This document shows positions 7,824 through 15,558 of a stretch of DNA of 64,000 bases, in pieces (the first letter of the stretch is position 1; every line of letters begins with the position of its first letter). The stretch is from CAZGRP01 sp964527995 (GTDB taxonomy: Bacteria; Zhuqueibacterota; Zhuqueibacteria; Oceanimicrobiales; CAZGRP01): NCBI GenBank assembly GCA_964527995.1, contig CAZGRP010000019.1, positions 5,807 to 69,806 on the forward strand, given 5' to 3'. Made by a program: the position numbers and the translations under genes. A model generated the notes under the pieces. That model searched no databases. It was not told the origin of the DNA and saw nothing but the letters and a program-made list of their open reading frames with translations.

Positions 7824-9599
7824 TTACAGCCGGCACTCGTGGGGATCGCAGGTAGAAAAGTGCTCGCGGTGGTAGATCTCCTCATCGACACCGAGCTCCA
7901 ACACCTGGGAACCCTTCGAGCCGTAGCGGTAGATCGTGACCCCCTTCAACCCCAGCTCCCATGCCCGCCGATAGACAAACGCGATCTCTTCATCCGACGC
8001 CTGCTCCGGCAGATTCACGGTCTTGGACACGGCGTTGTCCACATGCCGCTGGAAGGCCGCCTGAACGGCCAGGTGTTGGGCCGGATCGACTTCCAGCGCC
8101 GTGACGAAGAGCTGGCGCGCCTCGGCGGGCACGCCCGCAATCTCACTGATGCGGCCCCTATGCAGGATTTCCTCCACAAGGGTCTCGGAGTAGAAGCCGT
8201 GTTCCCGGGCGTAGGCCAGAAAAACGGGATTGACCTCGACCAGCGTCCGGCCGCCGAGCACGCCACTGCGCCGGTACGCCAGTGCAAAGAGCGGCTCGAT
8301 GCTGGCCGTGGTGTTGGCGATGATGCTGATCGTGCCGGTTGGCGCCACCGAGGTGCGCGTGGCGTTGCGCAGCCGCAGTCCCTTGTCGGCGTAGATGCTT
8401 CGGTCGTAGTTCGGGAACGGGCCACGCTCCCGCGCCAGCTCTATGGAAGTCCGCAGCGCCTCTTCGGAGATGACCCGCATCACCTCACCGCCGATCTCCA
8501 CCGCCCTCCTGGAAGCATAGGAGACCCCAAGACGGATGAGCATTTCGGCAAACCCCATGACGCCGAGTCCGATCTTGCGGTTGCCACGCGCCGCCTCCGA
8601 AAGCTCGGGCAGCGGAAAACGGTTCATGTCGATGACATCGTCGAGAAAACGAACCGCAATCTGCGTCGTGCTCCGGAGCTTCTCCAGATCGATCTCGACG
8701 CTGCCGCCGCGGCTCTTCAGCATGCGACTGAGGTTGATAGAGCCGAGGTTGCACGACTCGTAGGCCAGAAGAGGCACTTCGCCGCAGGGATTGGTGGCTT
8801 CGATCACCCCGACGGCCGGGGTCGGATTGTCGGCGTTGATGGTATCGAGAAAAATGAGGCCTGGATCTCCGCTGAGCCAGGCCGAGTTGACGATCTCGTC
8901 GAACACCTTTCGAGCGTTCAGGCGCCCCGCTACCCGGCCGTTTCGGGGATTGATCAGATCATACTCGTCGCCGCGCTGCGCCGCATCCATGAAGGCATCG
9001 GTAACGCCCACCGAAATATTGAAGTTCTCCAGAACTCCGGAGCGCCGCTTTGCCAGCACGAACTCCATGATGTCGGGATGATCGACGCGCAGCACCCCCA
9101 TGTTGGCGCCGCGGCGCTTCCCTCCCTGGCGGATGTGTTCAGTGGCACAGTCGAAGATCTTCATGAACGACACCGGGCCGGAACTCTCTCCGCCAGTGGA
9201 GGCGACGATGTCGCCACGCGGACGCAAGCGGGAAAAGGAGAATCCGGTGCCACCTCCTGTGCGTTGCACCAGGGCCATGGCTTTGAGGGCATCGAAAATC
9301 TCCTCGAGGGTGTCGCCGACGGGCAAGACGAAACAGGCCGAGAGTTGCCCCAGCTCGGTGCCGGCGTTCATCAAAGTCGGTGAGTTCGGCAGAAAGTCGA
9401 GTGCCGTGAGCGTGCGCTCGAAAAGCTCGGCCCAGCGCCGCTCGGCTGCATCGCCTCCCCAGTTCGCTTCTGCCCTGGCGATGGCGCTGGCCACGCGGGC
9501 AAACAGCCCTTCTGGTGTCTCCACCACCTTCCCTTGCGCGTCGCGTCGGAGGTAGCGGGCCTGCAGCACTTTCCGCGCGTTCTCTGTCAGATCGAGCAT
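7824..9599 (-). CDS. nrdJ: Adenosylcobalamin-dependent (class II) ribonucleoside-diphosphate reductase
   Basis: 591 residues. Reduces ribonucleotides to deoxyribonucleotides with a B12-generated thiyl radical, independent of oxygen. Visible signatures are NSPTLMNAGTELGQLSACFV, RTGGGTGFSFSRLRP, the active-site segment EATNPCGEVPLLAYESCNLG and APTGTISIIANTTASIEP. The C-terminal tail CDPHEC supplies a Cys pair for re-reduction. It is a compact form compared with the long class II enzymes that carry an extra C-terminal domain, but the catalytic barrel is complete. It stands alone between ptsI and amrS. Confidence 0.95.
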   Translation of the reverse strand: MLDLTENARKVLQARYLRRDAQGKVVETPEGLFARVASAIARAEANWGGDAAERRWAELFERTLTALDFLPNSPTLMNAGTELGQLSACFVLPVGDTLEEIFDALKAMALVQRTGGGTGFSFSRLRPRGDIVASTGGESSGPVSFMKIFDCATEHIRQGGKRRGANMGVLRVDHPDIMEFVLAKRRSGVLENFNISVGVTDAFMDAAQRGDEYDLINPRNGRVAGRLNARKVFDEIVNSAWLSGDPGLIFLDTINADNPTPAVGVIEATNPCGEVPLLAYESCNLGSINLSRMLKSRGGSVEIDLEKLRSTTQIAVRFLDDVIDMNRFPLPELSEAARGNRKIGLGVMGFAEMLIRLGVSYASRRAVEIGGEVMRVISEEALRTSIELARERGPFPNYDRSIYADKGLRLRNATRTSVAPTGTISIIANTTASIEPLFALAYRRSGVLGGRTLVEVNPVFLAYAREHGFYSETLVEEILHRGRISEIAGVPAEARQLFVTALEVDPAQHLAVQAAFQRHVDNAVSKTVNLPEQASDEEIAFVYRRAWELGLKGVTIYRYGSKGSQVLELGVDEEIYHREHFSTCDPHECRL

Positions 9600-9659
9600 A
9601 TCGCTGTTCCAGCCCGGCTTGTCGTGACACCATCCACCGCCTTCACGGCGTGGCGACCT

Positions 9660-10724
9660 CTAGCGAGGTTTGGGCTCGCCCATACCCTTGCCGTCGATCA
9701 CAGTGCCGCACTCGGGGCAGCACCCCTCCCGAAGACGGTTGCTCAACACAGCAAATCCCACCCGGCGGATGACCATAGCGCCGCACTCGTAGCAGAACGT
9801 GTCCTCGCCGTGGTCTGTGGGCACATTGCCAACGTAGACGTAGCGCAGTCCGGCCTCTCTGCCGAGGTCGCGGGCTCGCCGCAGGCGCTCGATCGAGGTG
9901 GGCGGCACGTCCAGCATCCTGTAGGCCGGAAAGAATCGGCTGATGTGCCATGGCGTTTCCGGACCTAGGCTGTGCACAAAGGCGGCGATGTCGCGCAATT
10001 CCTCATCGCTGTCGTTTTGTCCGGGGATCAAGAGCGTGGTGACCTCGACCCAGAGATTGAGTTTCTTCATCAACCGCAACGCGTCGAGCACGGAGTTCAA
10101 CCGCCCGCCCACCACCCTGCTGTAGTACGACTGGCGAAACGATTTCAGGTCGACGTTGGCCGCATCCAGATAAGGGGCGATCTCCTCCAGGGCTTCCGGC
10201 GTCATGTACCCATTGGTGATAAAGACATTCCCGATTCCTTGCGGCTGCGCCAGCCGGGCGGTGTCATAGGCATATTCGTAGAAGATGGTCGGCTCGGTGT
10301 AGGTATAGGCGATGCTGCGGCTGCCCGACTCCCGCGCCAGGCGCACCACCTCTTCCGGGGGCAACGGGTAGCCTTCGATTTGCGGGGAAATCTTGGAAAG
10401 CTGGGAGATGTCCCAGTTCTGGCAAAAGGCACAGCGGAAGTTGCAGCCGACCGTGGCAATCGAAAAGGACCGCGAGCCTGGATAGTAGTGAAAAAGAGGC
10501 TTCTTTTCAATCGGGTCGACATGATGGGCAATGGCTCTTCCATAGACGAGGGTATAGAGGACGCCGCCCTCGTTGACACGCACGCCGCAGACCCCCAGCC
10601 GGCCCTCCCGGATGACGCAGCGGTGGGCGCAGAGATTGCACCGTACCCGTCCGCCGGAAAGGGGCTCCCAGAACATGCCTTCTTTGCGGCCGAACTCGGA
10701 CTCGACCCTTCCTGCGGCCTCCAT
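9660..10724 (-). CDS. amrS: AmmeMemoRadiSam system radical SAM enzyme
   Basis: 354 residues. A radical SAM protein related to pyruvate-formate-lyase activating enzymes. The cluster motif is ATVGCNFRCAFCQNWDISQ (CxxxCxxC). An N-terminal Cys-rich region (CNLCAHRCVIREGRLGVCGVR) precedes it and a C-terminal zinc-ribbon-like pair (CYECGAMV, CPECGTV) follows. The substrate of this family is not firmly established. A GGAGGTGATC ribosome site precedes the ATG. It starts 16 bases after the stop of tdh, so the two are probably co-transcribed. Confidence 0.92.
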   Translation of the reverse strand: MEAAGRVESEFGRKEGMFWEPLSGGRVRCNLCAHRCVIREGRLGVCGVRVNEGGVLYTLVYGRAIAHHVDPIEKKPLFHYYPGSRSFSIATVGCNFRCAFCQNWDISQLSKISPQIEGYPLPPEEVVRLARESGSRSIAYTYTEPTIFYEYAYDTARLAQPQGIGNVFITNGYMTPEALEEIAPYLDAANVDLKSFRQSYYSRVVGGRLNSVLDALRLMKKLNLWVEVTTLLIPGQNDSDEELRDIAAFVHSLGPETPWHISRFFPAYRMLDVPPTSIERLRRARDLGREAGLRYVYVGNVPTDHGEDTFCYECGAMVIRRVGFAVLSNRLREGCCPECGTVIDGKGMGEPKPR

Positions 10725-10740
10725 GTCTCCCGATCACCTC

Positions 10741-11796
10741 CTACAGATCGCGCGAATCCGGGTAGAGCACCACCTTGCCACAGTTGCCACTGGCCATCAG
10801 CTCGAAGGCATCGGCGAATCGATCCAGGGGGAAATGATGCGTCACCACCGGTCTGAGATCGACAGCTCCGGAGCGCAGCAGTCCACGCGACTGGTACCAC
10901 GTTTCCCACAGGCGGCGGCCGATCACGCCGCGTACCGTCACACCCTTGAAAATCAGCAGGCGGTCGAGGTCGAACTCAATCGGGTGACCCGGTAGCCCCA
11001 GCAGGGCTGCTTCGCCACCCGGTTTCAGCAGTGCGAAGCCGTCTCTCAACGCGGACTGTGCCCCTGACATCTCCAGCAGCACATCAGCACCTTCACCGTC
11101 GGTAGCTCTCAGGATCTCGTCGACGACATTCGTTTCGGCGGCGTTGACGGCCAGATCGGCGCCCATCCTTTCGGCCAGCCTCAACCGGTATGAGCTCACA
11201 TCGGTAGCGTAGACAGCCCGGGCACCGATCGCCTTGGCCACGGCGATGGCCATCAGACCTACCGGCCCGCAGCCGGTTACGAGTACCTTGCGCGAGCGGA
11301 CATCGGCGGTGAAGGCCGTGTGCACGGCATTGCCAAAGTTCTCCTGCAAGGTGGCGATCTCCGCTGGCATGTCGGCCGGATCGACCCATGCATTCACGGC
11401 CGGCACGCAAACGTAGTCGGCGAAACACCCGTCGCGGTCAACGCCGAGGATGAGTGTATTGCGGCAGAGATGGCCGCGACCTGTGAGACACATATCGCAG
11501 CGCCCACAGACCACATGGCTTTCCAGCGAAACAAAATCGCCGACACGCACCTGATCCACTTCGGCCCCCACCTCGACGACTTCGCCGCAGCATTCATGAC
11601 CGACAACCAGCGGCGGATGCAGCCGGCTCGCCGCCCACGGGTCCCATCGGTAGATATGAAGGTCCGTACCGCAAATCGACGTCGCACGGATTTTGACCAG
11701 CACCTCGTGCGAACCGACTTTGGGAACTGGAATCTTGCTCATCTCCAGACCCGGAGCTCCACTGGCTTTGACGAGACCCCGCATTGTTTCTGGCAT
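10741..11796 (-). CDS. tdh: L-threonine 3-dehydrogenase (zinc-dependent medium-chain dehydrogenase)
   Basis: 351 residues. Oxidises L-threonine to 2-amino-3-oxobutyrate with NAD+. Catalytic zinc ligands lie in TSICGTDLHIYRWD and VVGHECCGEVVEVG, and a structural zinc site in CGRCDMCLTGRGHLCRNT. The Rossmann motif is VLVTGCGPVGLMAIAVAKA. The CGTDLHIY..W signature favours Tdh over other sorbitol or alcohol dehydrogenases. The start at 11796 has GGAGG nine bases upstream; the longer open frame before it has no family sequence. It precedes amrS in the same orientation. Confidence 0.92.
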   Translation of the reverse strand: MPETMRGLVKASGAPGLEMSKIPVPKVGSHEVLVKIRATSICGTDLHIYRWDPWAASRLHPPLVVGHECCGEVVEVGAEVDQVRVGDFVSLESHVVCGRCDMCLTGRGHLCRNTLILGVDRDGCFADYVCVPAVNAWVDPADMPAEIATLQENFGNAVHTAFTADVRSRKVLVTGCGPVGLMAIAVAKAIGARAVYATDVSSYRLRLAERMGADLAVNAAETNVVDEILRATDGEGADVLLEMSGAQSALRDGFALLKPGGEAALLGLPGHPIEFDLDRLLIFKGVTVRGVIGRRLWETWYQSRGLLRSGAVDLRPVVTHHFPLDRFADAFELMASGNCGKVVLYPDSRDL

Positions 11797-12006
11797 GTCG
11801 GCTTGCCTCCAATGGTTTGCTCGGCCCGCCGGCTCGCGATCCAGGCTGCGGCCGGCCCGCCGTTGGATTCGAAGGAGAATTGCACCCTGCGCCGCTCCCC
11901 TCATGCGGACCCTATCACCGAGCGTGCCATGACGACCTGCGCACAATCCTCCGCCCCCTGACCGTGCCGGTCGGCCCAGCGCTCTCGTTCCATCCCCGCC
12001 GCCGGC

Positions 12007-12267
12007 TCACCTCGGCGTGCGCGTACCGCTGCTTGATTCGAGCCGTTGAAGCAGCCGCTCTTTGACGTCGGCTGGCATCTCCTCCTCCGACTCGACCTGC
12101 CGGTACAGCCGGATCATCTGCTTTACAGTCGAGTAGTAGATGCGGCAGTTCGGGCAGGACAGGAAATGGTGCTCCAGCTCCCTGCAAACGGGCGCATCGA
12201 GATCTTCGCCCAGTGCATCACAAACCAGCAGCAGGGCTTCCTGATGGGAGAGTTCATCTTGGGTCAT
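12007..12267 (-). CDS. Zinc-finger anti-sigma factor
   Basis: 86 residues. The small protein carries the anti-sigma zinc-finger (zf-HC2/ZAS-like) pattern HQEALLLVCDALGEDLD followed by CRELEHHFLSCPNC. No membrane segment is present, so it would be a cytoplasmic, redox- or metal-sensitive anti-sigma factor. Its ATG overlaps the stop of the sigma factor gene by four bases, the usual translationally coupled arrangement. Confidence 0.85.
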   Translation of the reverse strand: MTQDELSHQEALLLVCDALGEDLDAPVCRELEHHFLSCPNCRIYYSTVKQMIRLYRQVESEEEMPADVKERLLQRLESSSGTRTPR

Positions 12268-12848
12268 GGCACCGCTCTCTTATCAAAATATCCCCCGACC
12301 TTCTCGCGCAAGAAGAGTCGGGCTCTGCGCAACCGCATTTTCACGTTGGCTTCCGAGATCGCAAGCAGTTCGCTGACCTCCCGGGTCGAGAGCCCTTCCA
12401 GATCGCGAAGGACGAAAACGGTACGGTAGATGTCGGGCAACTCCTCGATGGCACCTTTGAGGAGCTTCTCAGCCTCGCGGTCCAGGAGATCGCTGACCGG
12501 GTCCCGACTCCAGTCGGTGAGTGCTCGGCGCTCGATTTCCTCGAAACGGGGCTCTTCGAGAGTGAGATCCCCACGCCGATGTTTTTCCTTCCGTAGCTTC
12601 ATGAGCGCCGCGTTGGTGGCGATGCGGTAGAGCCAAGTGAAAAAACTCGAATTACCGTCGAAGGAGCCAAGTTTCTCCCAGGCGCTGAGAAAGGTCTCCT
12701 GGAGCACATCTTCAGCGTCCTGGGGGTTGCGTAGGATTCGGCGAACGAGGTTGTAGACGCGCGGACTATAGCGATTGACAAGCTCGGCGAAAGCCTGGCG
12801 GTCGCCCGACCTGGCCTTTTCTACGATAATCGTCTCGTCCTGCGGCAC
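12264..12848 (-). CDS. ECF-type RNA polymerase sigma factor (RpoE-like)
   Basis: 194 residues with sigma region 2 (FAELVNRYSPRVYNLVRRIL, DAEDVLQETFLSAWEKLGSF, FFTWLYRIATNAAL) and region 4 (YRTVFVLRDLEGLSTREVSE followed by LLAISEANVKMRLRRARLFL). Directs RNA polymerase to a stress regulon. The start is a GTG at 12848, preceded by AAAGGTAG. It is followed by its anti-sigma gene with a 4-bp overlap. A sigma-70-like promoter lies about 55 bases upstream. Confidence 0.95.
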   Translation of the reverse strand: MPQDETIIVEKARSGDRQAFAELVNRYSPRVYNLVRRILRNPQDAEDVLQETFLSAWEKLGSFDGNSSFFTWLYRIATNAALMKLRKEKHRRGDLTLEEPRFEEIERRALTDWSRDPVSDLLDREAEKLLKGAIEELPDIYRTVFVLRDLEGLSTREVSELLAISEANVKMRLRRARLFLREKVGGYFDKRAVP

Positions 12849-12902
12849 TGGCTCTACCTTTGAGATGAAAACTCGTGGACAAAGGATACAAACGTTGGGA
12901 GT

Positions 12903-12931
12903 AAAGTAACGAAATCGCGTGACAAAATCAA
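12903..12931 (-). promoter_or_regulatory. Sigma-70-type promoter of the sigma/anti-sigma operon
   Basis: Minus-strand TTGATT (12926-12931), a 17-base spacer and TACTTT (12903-12908). The predicted transcript starts about 50 bases before the GTG. An ECF-autoregulated promoter could overlap it, but no ECF consensus can be assigned without knowing the target site. Confidence 0.45.
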
Positions 12932-12994
12932 ATGATTGTGAGCGTTGGGTGCGGGCATGAGGGAGTCGAAAGCGACCCCCGCCGATGCGCCCGG

Positions 12995-13885
12995 CTAGGA
13001 GGAGGGCTGGGGAAGTCCGACCTGAAATTGCAGCCTGCCGCTCAGAAACTCGCGCAACCGGTTGTTGAACTCAGGATGCGAATTGCAGTCGGAATGGCCT
13101 TTGCCGGGCACCACCCACAGGGTCGCCTGTTTCCCGGCGGCCTGGTGCAGCCGATAGGCGTGCTCAACCGGCACGGTGCGATCCTGCTCTCCATGGATGA
13201 GGAACACTGGGATGTCCAGCAAGCCGATGCGGTTCTCGGGGGCGATATCATCAAACCTGGCACCGATGCGCCATTGCATATAGACGAACGCGGGCCGAGC
13301 CAGAAACGCCGGCCGCAGGCCGCGTTGTTCCAGCAGCGCCCGCATGGCGTCGCCAGGGTGGCAAAAAGCGCCTACAGTGATGACCAGGCGAATGCGGCGA
13401 TCGTTCGAGGCCGCCAGGATTGCAGCGGCGCCACCCACGGACAGGCCGAGCACGGCGACCCGCAGCGAATCCACTTCAGGCCGCTGCGACGCGAAGGTCA
13501 CAGCCGCCTGGATATCCTCCGCGAACTTGACCATGGAGGAGAAGCCGTCCGGATCGCTGGAACCGTGATGGCGGGCATCGAAGGCCAGCAGATGAATCCC
13601 ATAGGGATGCAGCAGTTCGACATAGGGCAAAACCCGCTCGACGTTGCGGCTCCAGCCGTGCACAAGGATCACCACAGGCGCCGGATTCTCAGCGGCAGAA
13701 GGAATCCACCATCCATAGAGGCTCTTGTTTCGAACGGTTGGAAATCGCACTTCTTGAAAGGTGAGCCCGAGATCAGCAGGAGTACGTCGATGAGGCTGGC
13801 GTTTGTTGCGAAACAGAAAAGTGAAACCGTATGCGAAAAGGAGAGGAATACCCAGAACGACCAAGACAGCCCAGATCCAGACCAA
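12995..13885 (-). CDS. Membrane-anchored alpha/beta hydrolase
   Basis: 296 residues. One N-terminal hydrophobic helix (VWIWAVLVVLGIPLLFAYGF) is followed by an alpha/beta-hydrolase fold. Seen are the oxyanion strand VVILVHGWSRN, the nucleophile elbow VLGLSVGGAA (Ser), an Asp region in PVFLIHGEQDRTVPVEHA and a His in PGKGHSDCNSHPEF. This resembles the BAAT/Bem46-like serine hydrolases; the substrate cannot be told. The frame opens with a TTG at 13885 and no clear ribosome site, so the exact start is uncertain. Confidence 0.8.
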   Translation of the reverse strand: MVWIWAVLVVLGIPLLFAYGFTFLFRNKRQPHRRTPADLGLTFQEVRFPTVRNKSLYGWWIPSAAENPAPVVILVHGWSRNVERVLPYVELLHPYGIHLLAFDARHHGSSDPDGFSSMVKFAEDIQAAVTFASQRPEVDSLRVAVLGLSVGGAAAILAASNDRRIRLVITVGAFCHPGDAMRALLEQRGLRPAFLARPAFVYMQWRIGARFDDIAPENRIGLLDIPVFLIHGEQDRTVPVEHAYRLHQAAGKQATLWVVPGKGHSDCNSHPEFNNRLREFLSGRLQFQVGLPQPSS

Positions 13886-14014
13886 ATCAGCACCCGTAGA
13901 GTCGATTCAAGAACGAATATATTTCTGCTTGTTTGGTGGCTTCGGGCGATCGCAAACCGGGGAGGGATACAGGCCGGACGGCCCGGCCCCGAAGGACCGG
14001 ACCGTGCAGGCATG

Positions 14015-14317
14015 TCAGGCTGTCCTCGTGACCGCCTTGCCGGCAGCCGCTTCCCAGAAGCTCATGACGGCCACCACGATACCAACGATAATGCTGTTGA
14101 CCGGTGCCATCAGGGATGCGATGATGCCGGACACGATCAGCCAGACGCCGAGGACTCCATCCACCCAACCTTGCCACCTCCGCGTGGCACTCCAGAAACC
14201 GAGCACCGCGATCACAGCGCCGAAGATGATGTAGTTCCAGCTCTGCTGCAGCCCGCCAATGAGGCCGGAAACGATCAACCAAATCCCCACAATTCCGTTG
14301 ACCCAGCCTTGCCACAT
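14015..14317 (-). CDS. SPW-repeat membrane protein
   Basis: 100 residues made of two similar halves: WQGWVNGIVGIWLIVSGLIG then WQGWVDGVLGVWLIVSGIIA. Each has two hydrophobic helices, so four membrane segments are predicted. The repeat matches the SPW family of small integral membrane proteins of unknown function. A GAGGAGGTGAAG ribosome site precedes the ATG. The product stands alone, divergent from none of its neighbours. Confidence 0.75.
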   Translation of the reverse strand: MWQGWVNGIVGIWLIVSGLIGGLQQSWNYIIFGAVIAVLGFWSATRRWQGWVDGVLGVWLIVSGIIASLMAPVNSIIVGIVVAVMSFWEAAAGKAVTRTA

Positions 14318-14702
14318 GCTTCTTCACCTCCTCTCGTGGTTTGGACGTTCCTTCCACTCCGGAGATGTCCGGCGTGATGCGACCGACAAAAGGCCTGCGA
14401 GCGGCCGCCCTGCTCCGCGACACCGTCGCAGACTGCCCTGCCGAATCCACAGCCTCACGGGCCCAGCTCAGGCAGACTCCCACGGCGTGCCGCGTCGCAA
14501 CGTCGGCGCCGCTCGCAGGAGAATGAAGAGGACACCTGGAAAAAGATTCGATCTTTTTCCACACTCTTTTACACGGCAAATTTGCAAAAGATCCGTAAAA
14601 GGTGCGGCAAAAAGCCGTAAAAAAGCAGGCACCTTGGCAGGATGATGCACAGGCCTCCGCACCGCTTCCTGCGCCACCCGGCGATGCCAGGAGCGGATCT
14701 CC
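14318..14702. other. 385-base spacer with hairpins, no gene
   Basis: No ORF with family character was seen. The A/T-rich half holds three self-complementary sites: a perfect 10-bp inverted repeat GGAAAAAGAT..ATCTTTTTCC with a TCG loop (14538-14560), the palindrome GCAAATTTGC (14576-14585) and CGGC-AAAAA-GCCG (14605-14617). They lie downstream of adk on the minus strand and may end its transcript. None has a clean T-run, so the terminator role is a guess. Confidence 0.5.
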
Positions 14703-15434
14703 CTACCCTCCCGCTCCTACCCCGGCATGAGGCTCATCCTCCCGTTGCCCCGAACCACCGCCCTGAATGATCCTGCTGACCTGCCCGAACACCTCCTCAC
14801 CGCCCTGATTTGCGTCCACTGGAAACAGGAGACCGGCCTTGCGGTAGTAGTCGACAACCGGGGTGGTCTCTGCTTGGTAGACCTGCAGGCGCTGGCGCAC
14901 CACTGCCGGCTCATCGTCGGCTCGTTGAACGAGGGAGGCACCGTCGACATCGCAGACACTGTTCCTCTTCGGCGGATCGAAGTAGATGTTGTAGATACGG
15001 CCGCACACGGGGCACTCGCGCCGGCCGGACAGGCGCCTCAGCACGGTCTCCTCGGACGCCTCGAGTAGGATAACCGCCTGGATCGGGGTGCCACGGCCGT
15101 CGAGCAAGGAGGCCAGTTGCTCGGCCTGAGCCAGGGTCCGGGGGACGCCGTCGAGGACAAAACCCGGGCGCTCGTCCAGCGCCGCCAGCGTCTGTTCCAC
15201 GAGTTTCATGACCATGTGATCGGGGACCAGCCTGCCTTCCTCCATGAAGCGCTTCACCTTCAGGCCCAGCTCATCGCCGCGGCGCACAGCCTGCCGGAAC
15301 ATCTCACCGGTCGAAATGTGGGCCAGACCGAAAGCGTCCTGCACACGATCCGCCTGCATCCCCTTGCCGGCGCCGGGCGGCCCAAGAAAAACCAGCCGGC
15401 GTCTGAGCAGGCCCGAGGTCTTTGTGGCTTGCAT
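14703..15434 (-). CDS. adk: Adenylate kinase (zinc-type LID)
   Basis: 243 residues. Interconverts AMP + ATP with 2 ADP. The P-loop is LVFLGPPGAGKGMQADRV. Also seen are the AMP-binding HISTGEMFRQAVRRG and the DGVPRTLAQAE motif, in which the common Gly-Phe-Pro-Arg is Val-Pro-Arg. The LID domain has CPVCGRIYNIYFDPPKRN followed by CDVDG, i.e. three Cys plus Asp zinc ligands as in some Gram-positive enzymes. An extra Gly-rich tail of about 20 residues (IIQGGGSGQREDEPHAGVG) is unusual. GGGGAAAG precedes the ATG. Confidence 0.93.
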   Translation of the reverse strand: MQATKTSGLLRRRLVFLGPPGAGKGMQADRVQDAFGLAHISTGEMFRQAVRRGDELGLKVKRFMEEGRLVPDHMVMKLVEQTLAALDERPGFVLDGVPRTLAQAEQLASLLDGRGTPIQAVILLEASEETVLRRLSGRRECPVCGRIYNIYFDPPKRNSVCDVDGASLVQRADDEPAVVRQRLQVYQAETTPVVDYYRKAGLLFPVDANQGGEEVFGQVSRIIQGGGSGQREDEPHAGVGAGG

Positions 15435-15558
15435 TCTTTCCCCACCAGGGTTTTAGGATTCAGGCTGCCGTCCCGCAGGCCGCGATCAGGCGCCGGGTTT
15501 CAAGCAGGCACTCCAAGATCCAAAACTCCACACCCTTCCGTCCAGCATCCACCTGACA

